Below are positions 1 through 7,222 of a stretch of 33,650 bases of DNA, piece after piece; position 1 is the first letter of the stretch; every line of letters starts with the position of its first letter. This stretch comes from an uncultured Eubacteriales bacterium (GTDB lineage Bacteria; Bacillota; Clostridia; Oscillospirales; CAG-272): the NCBI GenBank assembly GCA_900546635.1, contig URDS01000017.1, positions 1 through 33,650 on the forward strand. The letters are read 5' to 3'. Position numbers and translations under genes: made by a program. The notes under the pieces are model-generated. The model made no database searches, was not told the origin of the DNA, and was given only the letters and a program-made list of their open reading frames with translations.

Positions 1-29
1 TTACAAGGCGGCGCATGTCCGCCTTGTAA
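1..29. repeat. Perfect inverted repeat at the left edge (possible terminator)
   Basis: An 11-bp arm (1-11) is exactly complementary to 19-29 across a 7-base loop. It resembles a terminator stem, but the right flank has no T tract and the left flank lies outside the window, so its strand and role cannot be settled. A second, weaker hairpin at about 68-93 (AGCCGG / CCGGCT) lies between it and the methyltransferase stop codon. Confidence 0.4.
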
Positions 30-108
30 ACGTATTTGATTTGCGATTTTCACTTCTTTTGCAGGCTGAGCCGGCCCCAGATGGACCGGCTGCAAATCTT
101 AAAAGCAA

Positions 109-711
109 TCACTTTATCTTTTCGGCCACAATAAGCAGATCTCTGTCGCCCGTGGTCTCTTCTCTGTAATTTTCTACAGATGATTCAATACGAAAACCGT
201 TCTTTAAAAGAAGCGCATGAACCGCATCGACATGCAGTGCGCTGTAATGAAACGGTTGTCCATACATTTCACCGGAGATTTCGCCGTCCGTTTTTCCGTG
301 GGTAAACAGAAAATAAGCGCCTTTTTTCATCCATGAAGCCACCAAACCGTAAATTTCAGCCTGCCGGTTTTTGGCAATATACCACAGAGAATCAAACGCA
401 ACCACACCGTCATACTGCTCAGTGGGAACAAATTCAAGCAGCCCTTTCAAAATAAAACGGGCATTCGGAAGATGCAAAGAGACAGCCTTTTCAAGCATTT
501 TTTCGGAAACGTCTATTCCCGTCACCGAAAAACCGTGATCTGAAAAATACTGCCCGATCGGATACCCTGTCCCGCAGCCGATATCCAGTATTTTGCCGCC
601 CGGCTTTATACGCTTCGCAAAATCGACTATACAGGTATTGATCTTTGATTTACGTCTGTAGTCATGCCACTGCTCGCAAATTTTATCATAGGATTCCTGA
701 TTTATATTCAT
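109..711 (-). CDS. Class I SAM-dependent methyltransferase
   Basis: A 200-residue protein with a Rossmann-type methyltransferase fold. The SAM-binding motif I (ILDIGCGTG) lies near residue 41, followed by an acidic strand-2 end (VTGIDVS) that should contact the ribose of SAM. An FDSLWYI segment matches the motif IV region. The size and single domain fit the broad Methyltransf_11/25 group, which acts on small molecules, lipids or proteins; nothing here fixes the substrate. The ATG at 711 has only a poor upstream Shine-Dalgarno (GAGAT), so expression may be modest or coupled to the upstream gene. It lies 57 bp downstream of the DUF4091 gene on the same strand, with a small GC hairpin between them. 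Family is secure; function is unknown. Confidence 0.85.
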   Translation of the reverse strand: MNINQESYDKICEQWHDYRRKSKINTCIVDFAKRIKPGGKILDIGCGTGYPIGQYFSDHGFSVTGIDVSEKMLEKAVSLHLPNARFILKGLLEFVPTEQYDGVVAFDSLWYIAKNRQAEIYGLVASWMKKGAYFLFTHGKTDGEISGEMYGQPFHYSALHVDAVHALLLKNGFRIESSVENYREETTGDRDLLIVAEKIK

Positions 712-742
712 TTTTTATCTCATCACAAAACGCAAAATTTTC

Positions 743-756
743 GGCGCATCAGCGCC
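743..756 (-). terminator. Short GC hairpin after the DUF4091 gene (weak terminator)
   Basis: GGCGC (743-747) pairs with GCGCC (752-756) across a 4-base loop. Reading on the minus strand it is followed by GAAAATTTT. The stem is only 5 bp and the T tract is interrupted, so it would at most attenuate transcription into the methyltransferase gene. Confidence 0.3.
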
Positions 757-768
757 AACCGCAAAAAG

Positions 769-2442
769 TCATTTTTTAGGCTGCCGCGGCGTACCGCTTT
801 TCAATAAATTGAGCGCGCGTTCTCTGAACACCTCAAAGAAAGCGGGATCCTCCGGATACGCATCAAATGCAAGATGGGCATTTGCCGCAGCATCGATCAG
901 CGTCTCGGCCGCAGCGCGTCCGAGCATTTTCTCGATCAGCTCGCAAAGTGCAAAATCCTGAAGCCCCTCATAAAACACCATCGCACGCAAAGACGGCCAA
1001 GCGCCGTCCGGCGACGGATAAACCGAAAAAGCATCTCCCGACGGATAGGTCAGATCCCCGGAAGTGGTCTGATAGGGATTTATCGTATATCTTGAACAAC
1101 TGCTGTTGTAATAATTAAAGCCCCAATGCAAAAAACCGGACACACCGTGCCTGTACAGTTGCAGACCGAGAATCCGCGTTCTTGCCGAAGGCATGGCCAG
1201 AAAGCGATTGCTGACCTTTTCATGCTGCGCGCAGCAGTAATACGCCCACAGGGTTTTCGGCCTTTTCCGCAAAAACGGTTCGATATGGTTTGTCGAAACC
1301 ACGGGAATATCAATCAGACCGTTTTCATAAAAAGCATAGTCCGAAACCGCCTCAATATGCCGAAGTCCATCAAACATCCCCGCCAAAGCCTCGTGCGCCG
1401 CACGATAGCGGTCAAGCTCATTTAAGGACGGCTCGTCGCTGATATGGTAGAATGTGTTTTCAAATATGCCCGCCCGCCGCAAAAACGCACAAATCTGCCC
1501 GGAAAAATCGGACAGGAAATCTCGATACCGCTCCGAATCCGCATTGATATGCCATCCGAATATTTTTTCAAGCGCACCGTTTCGGCGGCACCATATGTTC
1601 GGCGTATACTCCGCGCCCCATTGCGAAAACAACTGCGGCAACTCAAAATACCGGATGCCGGAGCGCTTTGCCAGCGCGACATAACGCTCTGCTTTGGAAA
1701 AATCAAAGGAATAACCGTTTTCATCCGCTGCGATATTTGTGAGTTGAACATTCGGCCGCTCGGTAAACTGCGCCGTATCGAGCGGCGGCGTAATCAGCGG
1801 CAGCATGAGCATATTGACGCCGGTATCGGCGGCCGCCTGTATATAACGCGCAATCAGCGCCCAATGCGCCTCGCTGAACACCGGCACGTGATGCGCCTGT
1901 GCGATGCAGTCCAAATGAATCCACTGCGTATAAATCAGCGTTGGTTTCGGAAGAACCAAATCCAAAACAGAGAGCGAAAGCGTTTTGCAAAACGACTGAA
2001 ACGGTATGCCAGAGCGCGGATCCAGCGCGTGAAAAACGACTTCAATCGTATAGGTCCCCGGCGCCGTCGCCTCTGGCACATCCACGAAAATCCAAATGGC
2101 GCAAGACATTCCCCCGGCGACCTTTACCATCCCGCCGCTCTGCTCGACGGGAACCAGAATATCCGGCATCAGTCCCGGCTCTTTCGTGATATAGCCGTTA
2201 TCCTGTGTGCGGGCATACGCCGGCATATCCATGACCGCGTTACGGACAGTGTATACCCGTATACAGTCTTTCAGCGCCGAACGAACCTCTACCGAAAAGC
2301 ATCCCTCTCCGCAAAAAGCGATTTGATACGAAAAGCGTTCGCTGCGCAGCACCTCAGCCGACGAAAGCTCGCGGCAGCGCTCAATCCGATCGGTAAGCCG
2401 AATTTTATAAAGCGAAGAAAGCTGTTTAAAAAGCATGTCCAT
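769..2442 (-). CDS. DUF4091-domain glycoside hydrolase-like protein (GH123-like)
   Basis: A 557-residue protein. The N-terminal ~160 residues look like an all-beta domain (SVEVRS, TYTIEVVFHAL). A (beta/alpha)8-like part then begins near residue 165 (PTLIYTQWIHLDCIA). The sequence YHISDEP puts an Asp-Glu pair at residues 336-337. In GH123 N-acetylgalactosaminidases an adjacent Asp-Glu pair provides the acid/base and the residue that orients the substrate N-acetyl group, and many DUF4091 proteins carry the same pair. The C-terminal region (GFLHWGFNYYN near 435, YEGLQDF near 490) is typical of DUF4091. There is no signal peptide, so it should act in the cytoplasm on imported oligosaccharides. 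The ATG at 2442 has a GGGGAGG Shine-Dalgarno 9 bp upstream. Substrate is not deducible; an N-acetylhexosaminide is a guess from the family. Confidence 0.8.
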   Translation of the reverse strand: MDMLFKQLSSLYKIRLTDRIERCRELSSAEVLRSERFSYQIAFCGEGCFSVEVRSALKDCIRVYTVRNAVMDMPAYARTQDNGYITKEPGLMPDILVPVEQSGGMVKVAGGMSCAIWIFVDVPEATAPGTYTIEVVFHALDPRSGIPFQSFCKTLSLSVLDLVLPKPTLIYTQWIHLDCIAQAHHVPVFSEAHWALIARYIQAAADTGVNMLMLPLITPPLDTAQFTERPNVQLTNIAADENGYSFDFSKAERYVALAKRSGIRYFELPQLFSQWGAEYTPNIWCRRNGALEKIFGWHINADSERYRDFLSDFSGQICAFLRRAGIFENTFYHISDEPSLNELDRYRAAHEALAGMFDGLRHIEAVSDYAFYENGLIDIPVVSTNHIEPFLRKRPKTLWAYYCCAQHEKVSNRFLAMPSARTRILGLQLYRHGVSGFLHWGFNYYNSSCSRYTINPYQTTSGDLTYPSGDAFSVYPSPDGAWPSLRAMVFYEGLQDFALCELIEKMLGRAAAETLIDAAANAHLAFDAYPEDPAFFEVFRERALNLLKSGTPRQPKK

Positions 2443-2509
2443 GAATCACTGCCTCCCCGATATTTACAGCCGAAAATTTCATTTTTACGCAGTATGCCCC
2501 AAAGAATGC

Positions 2510-2542
2510 GCGGCAGAAAAAATCAAAGAAATTTTCTGCCGC
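2510..2542 (-). terminator. Hairpin between capA-like gene and DUF4091 gene
   Basis: An 11-bp perfect stem (2510-2520 with 2532-2542), 10 bp past the CapA stop codon on the minus strand. The 3' arm begins with TTTT but no T tract follows it, so this may be a partial terminator or an mRNA-end stabilising structure within a cotranscribed pair. Confidence 0.45.
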
Positions 2543-2551
2543 TCGCGACTG

Positions 2552-3805
2552 TTATTTCAAAAATTCCGGCAAAAACGCCGCGTCCGTATGGTCGGTAATA
2601 TACGATTTCATCGTATCAAACGTAAAGGTTCCCCAGTTATTCGCGCCGTGTTCTTTGGCCAGCGCCTCCGTGTAATCCTCCATCAAGTACAGCCGCACAT
2701 CATACCGCACATGCAGTCCCTGAGAATCTTTTTTCGAGGTGTCGGTCTTATAATGGCTGATAACCGGATTGACCAGCGCGTTTTCAATATGGATCACGCC
2801 GTCGGCGTCCCGGACAATATCAAAAGTCAAAATTTCTCCGACCATGTTTTTTCCGTACAGCATGGTCGAACACAGATTGCCAAGCGAATAGGCGACCAGC
2901 GTTTTGTTCCCGCTCTCACCGGTCAGGTACTCCACGCCGCCGACGACATGCGGATGATGCCCTAAAACAACGTCCACGCCGAGATCGGCGCAAAGCGAAG
3001 CGTATTTGGACTGCTCGGAGGTCACGCCGAACTCATCCTCCGTCCCCCAATGGAAAGACACAATCACCACATCGGCCTGCTGCTTGGCAAGCCCGACCTG
3101 TCTTGTAATATCCTTTGTATCCGCATAGGGAATCAAATATTCGCTTGACGCGGGCAGATCATTCACATGCCCGTAATTTACAAGCGTGGTATAACCGAGA
3201 AACGCAATTTTAACGCCTGACTGCTCCACAATCCGAATGGTATCGTAATCTTTCTTGGTATACCCGCCGATCATCGTGACCGGCAGAGAATTGAAGTATT
3301 CGATGGTGTTGATATACCCCGCAGCGCCCTTATCCAGCATATGATTGTTGGCAATATTGAAGACATCAAAGCCGGTATCCATCAGGGCTTCGACCATCTC
3401 TTTCGGCGCATTGAAATTCGGATAGCCCGAAATACCGAGGTCTGCGCCGCCGACCGGCGATTCCTGATTGATAAAAGCAATGTCCGCAGACGAGATCAAA
3501 TCCCGAATGCCGGAGAAAACCGCCGAAAAATCATATTTCTGCGCGTCCTGCGCGAGCGCCGCGCCAGTCGCCACTACCGAATCATGCGGAATGTTATCTC
3601 CCGCCGCGGCAAAACGGATGCGTGTCTCTCCGACGGGCGAAACCAAAGAAGTATCCTCCGTGTTCAGCGTAACGGGTTCAAGCGTCGCTTCGGTCGTTAC
3701 CGAGCTTTTTCCCGATTCCGACACAGGCGGCTTTGGTTTTTGGCCGCATGAGAAAAACGAAAAACAAAATAAAATGCCAAGCGCAATACAAATGATTCTC
3801 TTCAT
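2552..3805 (-). CDS. CapA family lipoprotein (poly-gamma-glutamate/capsule-type metallophosphatase fold)
   Basis: A 417-residue lipoprotein. A short hydrophobic signal ends in a lipobox (FSFFSC, Cys20), followed by a Ser/Thr-rich linker. The PGA_cap domain (calcineurin-like fold) starts with AAAGDN near residue 67 and retains its conserved blocks: INQESPVGG, the NNHMLDKG motif, SFHWG and LGHHPHVVGG. Known relatives include CapA/PgsA of poly-gamma-glutamate synthesis; many solitary clostridial paralogues have no proven role, and no capBC-type genes are nearby. The start at 3805 is chosen over an upstream alternative at 3871 because it gives a clean lipoprotein signal, has AAAGG 4 bp upstream, and because 3843-3871 is occupied by a promoter. 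Domain call is sure; cellular role is not. Confidence 0.88.
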   Translation of the reverse strand: MKRIICIALGILFCFSFFSCGQKPKPPVSESGKSSVTTEATLEPVTLNTEDTSLVSPVGETRIRFAAAGDNIPHDSVVATGAALAQDAQKYDFSAVFSGIRDLISSADIAFINQESPVGGADLGISGYPNFNAPKEMVEALMDTGFDVFNIANNHMLDKGAAGYINTIEYFNSLPVTMIGGYTKKDYDTIRIVEQSGVKIAFLGYTTLVNYGHVNDLPASSEYLIPYADTKDITRQVGLAKQQADVVIVSFHWGTEDEFGVTSEQSKYASLCADLGVDVVLGHHPHVVGGVEYLTGESGNKTLVAYSLGNLCSTMLYGKNMVGEILTFDIVRDADGVIHIENALVNPVISHYKTDTSKKDSQGLHVRYDVRLYLMEDYTEALAKEHGANNWGTFTFDTMKSYITDHTDAAFLPEFLK

Positions 3806-3842
3806 AATACCTTTATTCCTTTTATTTTGGGGGAATGTTTTT

Positions 3843-3871
3843 ATTTTAGCATATGCAAAATACTTTTTCAA
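3843..3871 (-). promoter_or_regulatory. Sigma-A-type promoter for the capA-like gene
   Basis: On the minus strand TTGAAA (3871-3866), a 17-bp spacer and TAAAAT (3848-3843) precede the chosen CapA start by about 38 bp. It likely drives the capA-like gene and perhaps the two genes downstream. Confidence 0.65.
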
Positions 3872-3952
3872 CTATTTTTGGATTCTTACACCGGATTTAC
3901 AACTTTCGACGCCCCGGAATGCTAAAATTGAGAAAAACACGGAGGTTAAAAC

Positions 3953-4306
3953 ATGATACACAAAAATACCCGTGTCGTCTCCGAAAGCAGCGGAGATATA
4001 CTCCGCGCCACGATTTTGGGAGAAATCGACCATCACGGCGCGGCGGGGCTCAGAGACGAACTGGACGAACTGATCTGCGCATCCCGCCCTAAAAAAGTGG
4101 AGCTTGACCTGTCAAAAGTAGATTTTATGGACAGTTCGGGACTTGGAATCATCATGGGACGTCATGCCACAGCCGGAAAAATCGGCGCAAAGCTGGTACT
4201 CAAAAATCCTGCGCCCCGCGTCGCAAGAATTATCGAGCTTTCCGGCTTGAACCGCATGATTCCTATTGAATATCAAAACGGCGGAGGTTCAGACAATGAG
4301 AAATAA
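3953..4306 (+). CDS. spoIIAA: Anti-sigma F factor antagonist SpoIIAA
   Basis: A 117-residue single-domain STAS protein. SpoIIAA binds the anti-sigma factor SpoIIAB and releases sigma-F in the forespore. It is inactivated by SpoIIAB-dependent phosphorylation and reactivated by the phosphatase SpoIIE. The signature FMDSSGLG is at residues 58-65; one of Ser61/Ser62 corresponds to the phosphorylated Ser58 of Bacillus subtilis. Length matches the family (about 117). GGAGG lies 8 bp before the ATG. It is the first gene of the classic three-gene spoIIA operon, overlapping spoIIAB by 11 bp. The operon is divergent from the capA-like gene. No convincing sigma-H promoter was found upstream. Confidence 0.97.
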   Translation: MIHKNTRVVSESSGDILRATILGEIDHHGAAGLRDELDELICASRPKKVELDLSKVDFMDSSGLGIIMGRHATAGKIGAKLVLKNPAPRVARIIELSGLNRMIPIEYQNGGGSDNEK

Positions 4307-4742
4307 ATGTACAAACAAGCTGTCCGTAACGCTGCCCGCGCTTTCGGTCAACGAAAGCGCGGCTCGCGCAATTGTCAGCGCTTTCTGCGCGCAGCTCAAT
4401 CCGACCATCGAAGAACTGGCGGACATCAAATGTTCGGTTTCCGAGGCGGTCACCAACTGCATTGTGCACGCATACCGCGATAAACCGGGTGAAATTTACA
4501 TAACGGTCAAAATTTTTGATACGCGTAAAATTCAGATTGAGATAAAGGACAAGGGCTGCGGCATTGAGGATACTGAGCTTGTAAAGACCCCGCTGTATAC
4601 CACCGATCAAACCGGCGAGCGAAGCGGAATGGGCTTTGCGGTCATGGAAAGCTTTATGGACAGGCTGACCCTGCGCTCGGTGCTCGGAAAATATACCAAG
4701 GTCACGCTTACCAAAACGCTGTCTCCCCTTGAAATTGATTGA
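4296..4742 (+). CDS. spoIIAB: Anti-sigma F factor / serine kinase SpoIIAB
   Basis: A 148-residue GHKL-type kinase that binds sigma-F and holds it inactive, and phosphorylates SpoIIAA. The ATP-binding boxes are visible: N box (EAVTNCIVHAY, about residues 50-60), G1 box (DKGCGIED, about 84-91) and G2 box (SGMGFAVM, about 109-116). The ATG at 4296 is preferred over an upstream in-frame codon at 4266 because the resulting length equals that of known SpoIIAB proteins and GGAGG sits 7-8 bp upstream. Its stop codon overlaps the sigF start (TGATG), typical of translational coupling that keeps anti-sigma and sigma amounts matched. Confidence 0.97.
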   Translation: MRNKCTNKLSVTLPALSVNESAARAIVSAFCAQLNPTIEELADIKCSVSEAVTNCIVHAYRDKPGEIYITVKIFDTRKIQIEIKDKGCGIEDTELVKTPLYTTDQTGERSGMGFAVMESFMDRLTLRSVLGKYTKVTLTKTLSPLEID

Positions 4743-5479
4743 TGGAAATCGAAACCAATACGAAATATTCCGAAAATGCCGCGCTGATTCAAAGATCCCA
4801 AGCTGGGGACGAACATGCCACCGAGGAACTCATTCGCCTGAATATCGGGCTTGTGCAAAGCATCGCGCATAAATTCGGCGGCAGAGGAACCGATTTTGAA
4901 GATCTGATGCAGATCGGCACCATCGGTATGCTGAAAGCGATCAAAAGCTTTGATCTTTCACGCGGATGCGTATTTTCCACCTATGCGGTGCCGCTGATTT
5001 TCGGAGAAATCCGGCGTTTTTTACGGGACGACGGGCTGATTAAGGTATGCAGGCCTCAAAAAAAACTGGGCGCGCTACTGATGCACGCCAAAGAGCAGTA
5101 CACTGCCGAAAACGGAACGCCGCCGCGAATCGACGATATCGCCAAAGCCTGCGGCGTTTCCCCGGAAGAAGCGGCCGCGGCGCTCTGCGCGGTGTCGCCC
5201 GCCATGTCTCTGTCTGAACCGGTCTTCGGAGAAGAAGAAAGCTTCACACTGGAAAGCACGCTCTCCTCGCAGGATGAGCAGGAAAAAATGCTGGAAAAGC
5301 TCTCTCTGGCCGAAGCGCTGTCCAAGCTGCCTGAGCTTTGGCGCAAAATCGTCATTCTGCGCTATTACCGAGACCTTTCGCAGCAATCCACCGCGGAAAT
5401 TCTCGGTCTGTCACAGGTTAAAATTTCACGCGAAGAAAAAAAACTGATGGAGTTTTTAAGACGTGAATTGTCCTCCTAA
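4742..5479 (+). CDS. sigF: RNA polymerase sporulation sigma factor sigma-F
   Basis: A 245-residue sigma-70 family protein, the first forespore-specific sigma factor. Region 2 is clear (ENLIQ-like DLMQIGTIGMLKAIKSFDLSRG, with FSTYAVPLIFGEIRRFLRD), where core binding and -10 recognition occur. Region 3 has PPRIDDIAKACGVSPEE, and the region 4 helix-turn-helix (LSQQSTAEILGLSQVKISREEKKL) ends the protein. The ATG at 4742 overlaps the spoIIAB stop; a TTG three bases earlier is possible but unneeded. Last gene of the spoIIA operon, followed 28 bp later by a strong terminator. Sigma-F versus sigma-G is decided by the adjacent spoIIAA-spoIIAB. Confidence 0.97.
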   Translation: MEIETNTKYSENAALIQRSQAGDEHATEELIRLNIGLVQSIAHKFGGRGTDFEDLMQIGTIGMLKAIKSFDLSRGCVFSTYAVPLIFGEIRRFLRDDGLIKVCRPQKKLGALLMHAKEQYTAENGTPPRIDDIAKACGVSPEEAAAALCAVSPAMSLSEPVFGEEESFTLESTLSSQDEQEKMLEKLSLAEALSKLPELWRKIVILRYYRDLSQQSTAEILGLSQVKISREEKKLMEFLRRELSS

Positions 5480-5507
5480 AATATACCTTGCACCTATTGT
5501 TTTTTCG

Positions 5508-5531
5508 GGGCGGCGCCGTCCGCCCTTTTTT
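5508..5531 (+). terminator. Rho-independent terminator of the spoIIA operon
   Basis: GGGCGG (5508-5513) pairs with CCGCCC (5520-5525) across a 6-base loop and is followed by TTTTTT (5526-5531), 28 bp after the sigF stop codon. Confidence 0.88.
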
Positions 5532-5605
5532 GCGCCTGCATTTTACATGACAGACGCGAAAATCGCACAGACAAAACGTTATCGTATCCAAAGGGGGGAA
5601 AAACC

Positions 5606-5959
5606 ATGGCAAAATATACATGTACGCTGAAAGGAAATCATCACGCGCTTTTGAGTCAAATTGAAAGGGACATTTTAAACGGCAGCGTTTCGGCAAGCTA
5701 TGAGGACGGCTGTGACTGGACGGTCGGCGACACGCAAATCGCCATGCGGGTATATGAGCGGTACAGCTTTGCCGGCGGCAACCGTGTGAGCTTAAGCCTC
5801 ACGCTGGCCGGCGGACAGGACGGCACGCTTCGGCTTTGCGCCGTTACATCGGGGGGCAGTCAGGCTGTGCTCTGGAAAATAAACACGTTCGGCGAGGAAA
5901 CTTTTCTCGACTGCCTGCGCGAGACAGTTGAAGCCTACAAGCGCGGCGCGGCGGAATAG
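5606..5959 (+). CDS. DUF6054 family protein
   Basis: A 117-residue soluble protein with no signal peptide or membrane segment. The opening MAKYTCTLKGN, the internal ILNGSVSASYEDG, VYERYSFAGGNRVSLS, and the C-terminal TSGGSQAVLWKINTFGEETFL pattern match my recollection of DUF6054, a small uncharacterised family common in Clostridia. It looks like an alternating beta protein with a final helix. The ATG has a strong AAAGGGGGG Shine-Dalgarno 6 bp upstream. It lies 126 bp after sigF but behind the spoIIA terminator, so it is probably a separate unit ended by the hairpin at 6062. No function is known, and the position beside spoIIA is only weakly suggestive. Confidence 0.8.
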   Translation: MAKYTCTLKGNHHALLSQIERDILNGSVSASYEDGCDWTVGDTQIAMRVYERYSFAGGNRVSLSLTLAGGQDGTLRLCAVTSGGSQAVLWKINTFGEETFLDCLRETVEAYKRGAAE

Positions 5960-6061
5960 ACCGCGCATAGGATACGCTCCAAAAATTGAAATCACCTTTT
6001 AAAAAACGCGAAAAGACAGTATCCCAAAGAACAAATTGACAGTTGCTTTTGGAATACCGAC

Positions 6062-6104
6062 AAAACAGCGTGTCCTGCAAAACTTTCGGGACACGCTGTT
6101 TTTG
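6062..6104 (+). terminator. Bidirectional terminator after DUF6054
   Basis: CAGCGTGTCC (6066-6075) pairs perfectly with GGACACGCTG (6089-6098). The stem is preceded by AAAA and followed by TTTTT, so it can terminate either strand. It lies about 105 bp after the DUF6054 stop. Confidence 0.85.
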
Positions 6105-6183
6105 TGCATTTGTTATACAGCACGCTGCCGATACAATAATTTACGGCACGGCTGTAAAAAAGCCGCCGGAAACCATCTTTTGC

Positions 6184-6236
6184 AAAAAATGCCCCGACAA
6201 AGCCATATGTCATGATGACTTTGCCGGGACGCTTTT
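6184..6236 (-). terminator. Terminator of the sulfatase operon (minus strand)
   Basis: CCCGACAAAG (6193-6202) faces CTTTGCCGGG (6219-6228). On the plus strand one position is an A-C mismatch, but in minus-strand RNA it becomes a G-U wobble, so the stem is best formed in minus-strand transcripts. Reading minus, the stem is followed by GCATTTTTT (6192-6184). It is about 185 bp past the TauE stop codon. Confidence 0.65.
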
Positions 6237-6360
6237 TATTTGCGACAGAATTGTTTACGGCCGCTATCCCTTTTGTTTTCCGAAGTATTGTTCATACATT
6301 TCGATTCACTCCGCCTTGCCGTCCCTGTGAACCATACAAAAGATTTCCGCCAACATCATC

Positions 6361-6396
6361 ATTCCCGGACAGATTGTTTTTTCCGGCTCCGGGAAT
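6361..6396. repeat. 9-bp palindrome downstream of TauE/SafE gene
   Basis: ATTCCCGGA (6361-6369) and TCCGGGAAT (6388-6396) are exact inverted copies separated by 18 bases, 22 bp past the TauE stop. There is no T tract on either side, so it is more likely an mRNA 3' structure or protein site than a terminator. Confidence 0.45.
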
Positions 6397-6418
6397 CGCC
6401 CGATTCGGTCTGGTAAAA

Positions 6419-7222
6419 TCAAAACGCCGTTATGATGTTAAAGGCGCACATGGCGATGATAAACACAAGCGCCCCTTGATAGAAAAGCCGCACGGTTCGC
6501 TCCCGCAGCTTACCCGCCAGCATACGGCCGAGCACACCGCCAAGCACCCCCGCCGCACAGGCGGCCGCCAAAAACGGCGCATCAAAAATTTCACTTGCGT
6601 TCGACGCAAACGCCGCCGTCAAAATCGCAGCCCCCTGAGAGCAAAGAATAACAAACAGGGAATACAACGCGGCTCTCTTATACGGCATACGGTAATACAC
6701 GGTAAGCGCCAGCATATTCAAAGGGCCGCCGCCGATCCCCAAAAACGCAGCGGCAATCCCCAAAATAAAACCGATCGGCAATCCGCCTGCCGCGCCGCGC
6801 TTAGGCTGATCCAACGCGGGCTTTCGGCTCAAAAAGCCGAAAACCAGAACAATCACCATAAGGATAAGCAAAATACCGTTTTGCACACATTTGACCAAAT
6901 CTCCGTTTGATGCAAGGCGTTCCGAAACAAACGAAAAGAGCACTTTGCCGAGCAAGCCGCCGAATACGGCGCCAACCGCCAGCCAAGCGGCATATTTCAG
7001 TTGAAAATCCTCCGCTCTGCGTTCATCACGCTTTAAATAATGCTTTGCAACGCTGAACAAGGACATAAAAAACACGGCAAAAGAGGAGATAAGGCTGACT
7101 TTTGCCATACCAAGCGGCAGCACGGCGTCCAGAACCGGCTTGATGATAACGCCGCCGCCGATCCCGCTGACCGCGCCGAGCAATGTGCTGCCAAGGCAAA
7201 CCAATATACAAATCAAAATCAT
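6419..7222 (-). CDS. TauE/SafE family anion permease
   Basis: A 267-residue membrane protein with about eight predicted hydrophobic segments. It has the duplicated layout of the TauE/SafE (TSUP) family: a GAVSGIGGGVIIKP signature near residue 15 is echoed in the second half by FLGIGGGPLNM near residue 170. Family members move sulfite, sulfoacetate, sulfate-like or organic anions, mostly outward. Its start codon overlaps the anSME stop codon (ATGA, 7219-7222), so it is translationally coupled to a sulfatase maturase. From this context I infer that it exports the inorganic sulfur anion released by the sulfatase. Topology and family are clear; the substrate is inference. Confidence 0.87.
   Translation of the reverse strand: MILICILVCLGSTLLGAVSGIGGGVIIKPVLDAVLPLGMAKVSLISSFAVFFMSLFSVAKHYLKRDERRAEDFQLKYAAWLAVGAVFGGLLGKVLFSFVSERLASNGDLVKCVQNGILLILMVIVLVFGFLSRKPALDQPKRGAAGGLPIGFILGIAAAFLGIGGGPLNMLALTVYYRMPYKRAALYSLFVILCSQGAAILTAAFASNASEIFDAPFLAAACAAGVLGGVLGRMLAGKLRERTVRLFYQGALVFIIAMCAFNIITAF

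Larger units (their letters stand above)
5960..6418. other. Gene-poor gap between DUF6054 and TauE/SafE genes
   Basis: No convincing coding region in 459 bp. It holds a near inverted repeat at about 6019-6057 (GTATCCCAAAG with CTTTTGGAATAC), a strong bidirectional terminator (6062-6102), a second terminator best formed on the minus strand (6184-6236), and a 9-bp palindrome (6361-6396). The two flanking operons converge here. Confidence 0.6.

Noticed and set aside
1444..2598. A 384-codon plus-strand open frame
   Set aside because: It lies antisense to the DUF4091 gene, has an Arg/His-rich unnatural composition and no Shine-Dalgarno; it is a codon-bias shadow.
3892..3920. Possible sigma-H promoter before spoIIAA (CGGATTT ... 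GAAT)
   Set aside because: The spacing between the two elements is about 18 bases, longer than the usual 14-15 for sigma-H, and the -35 has a mismatch; not good enough to call.
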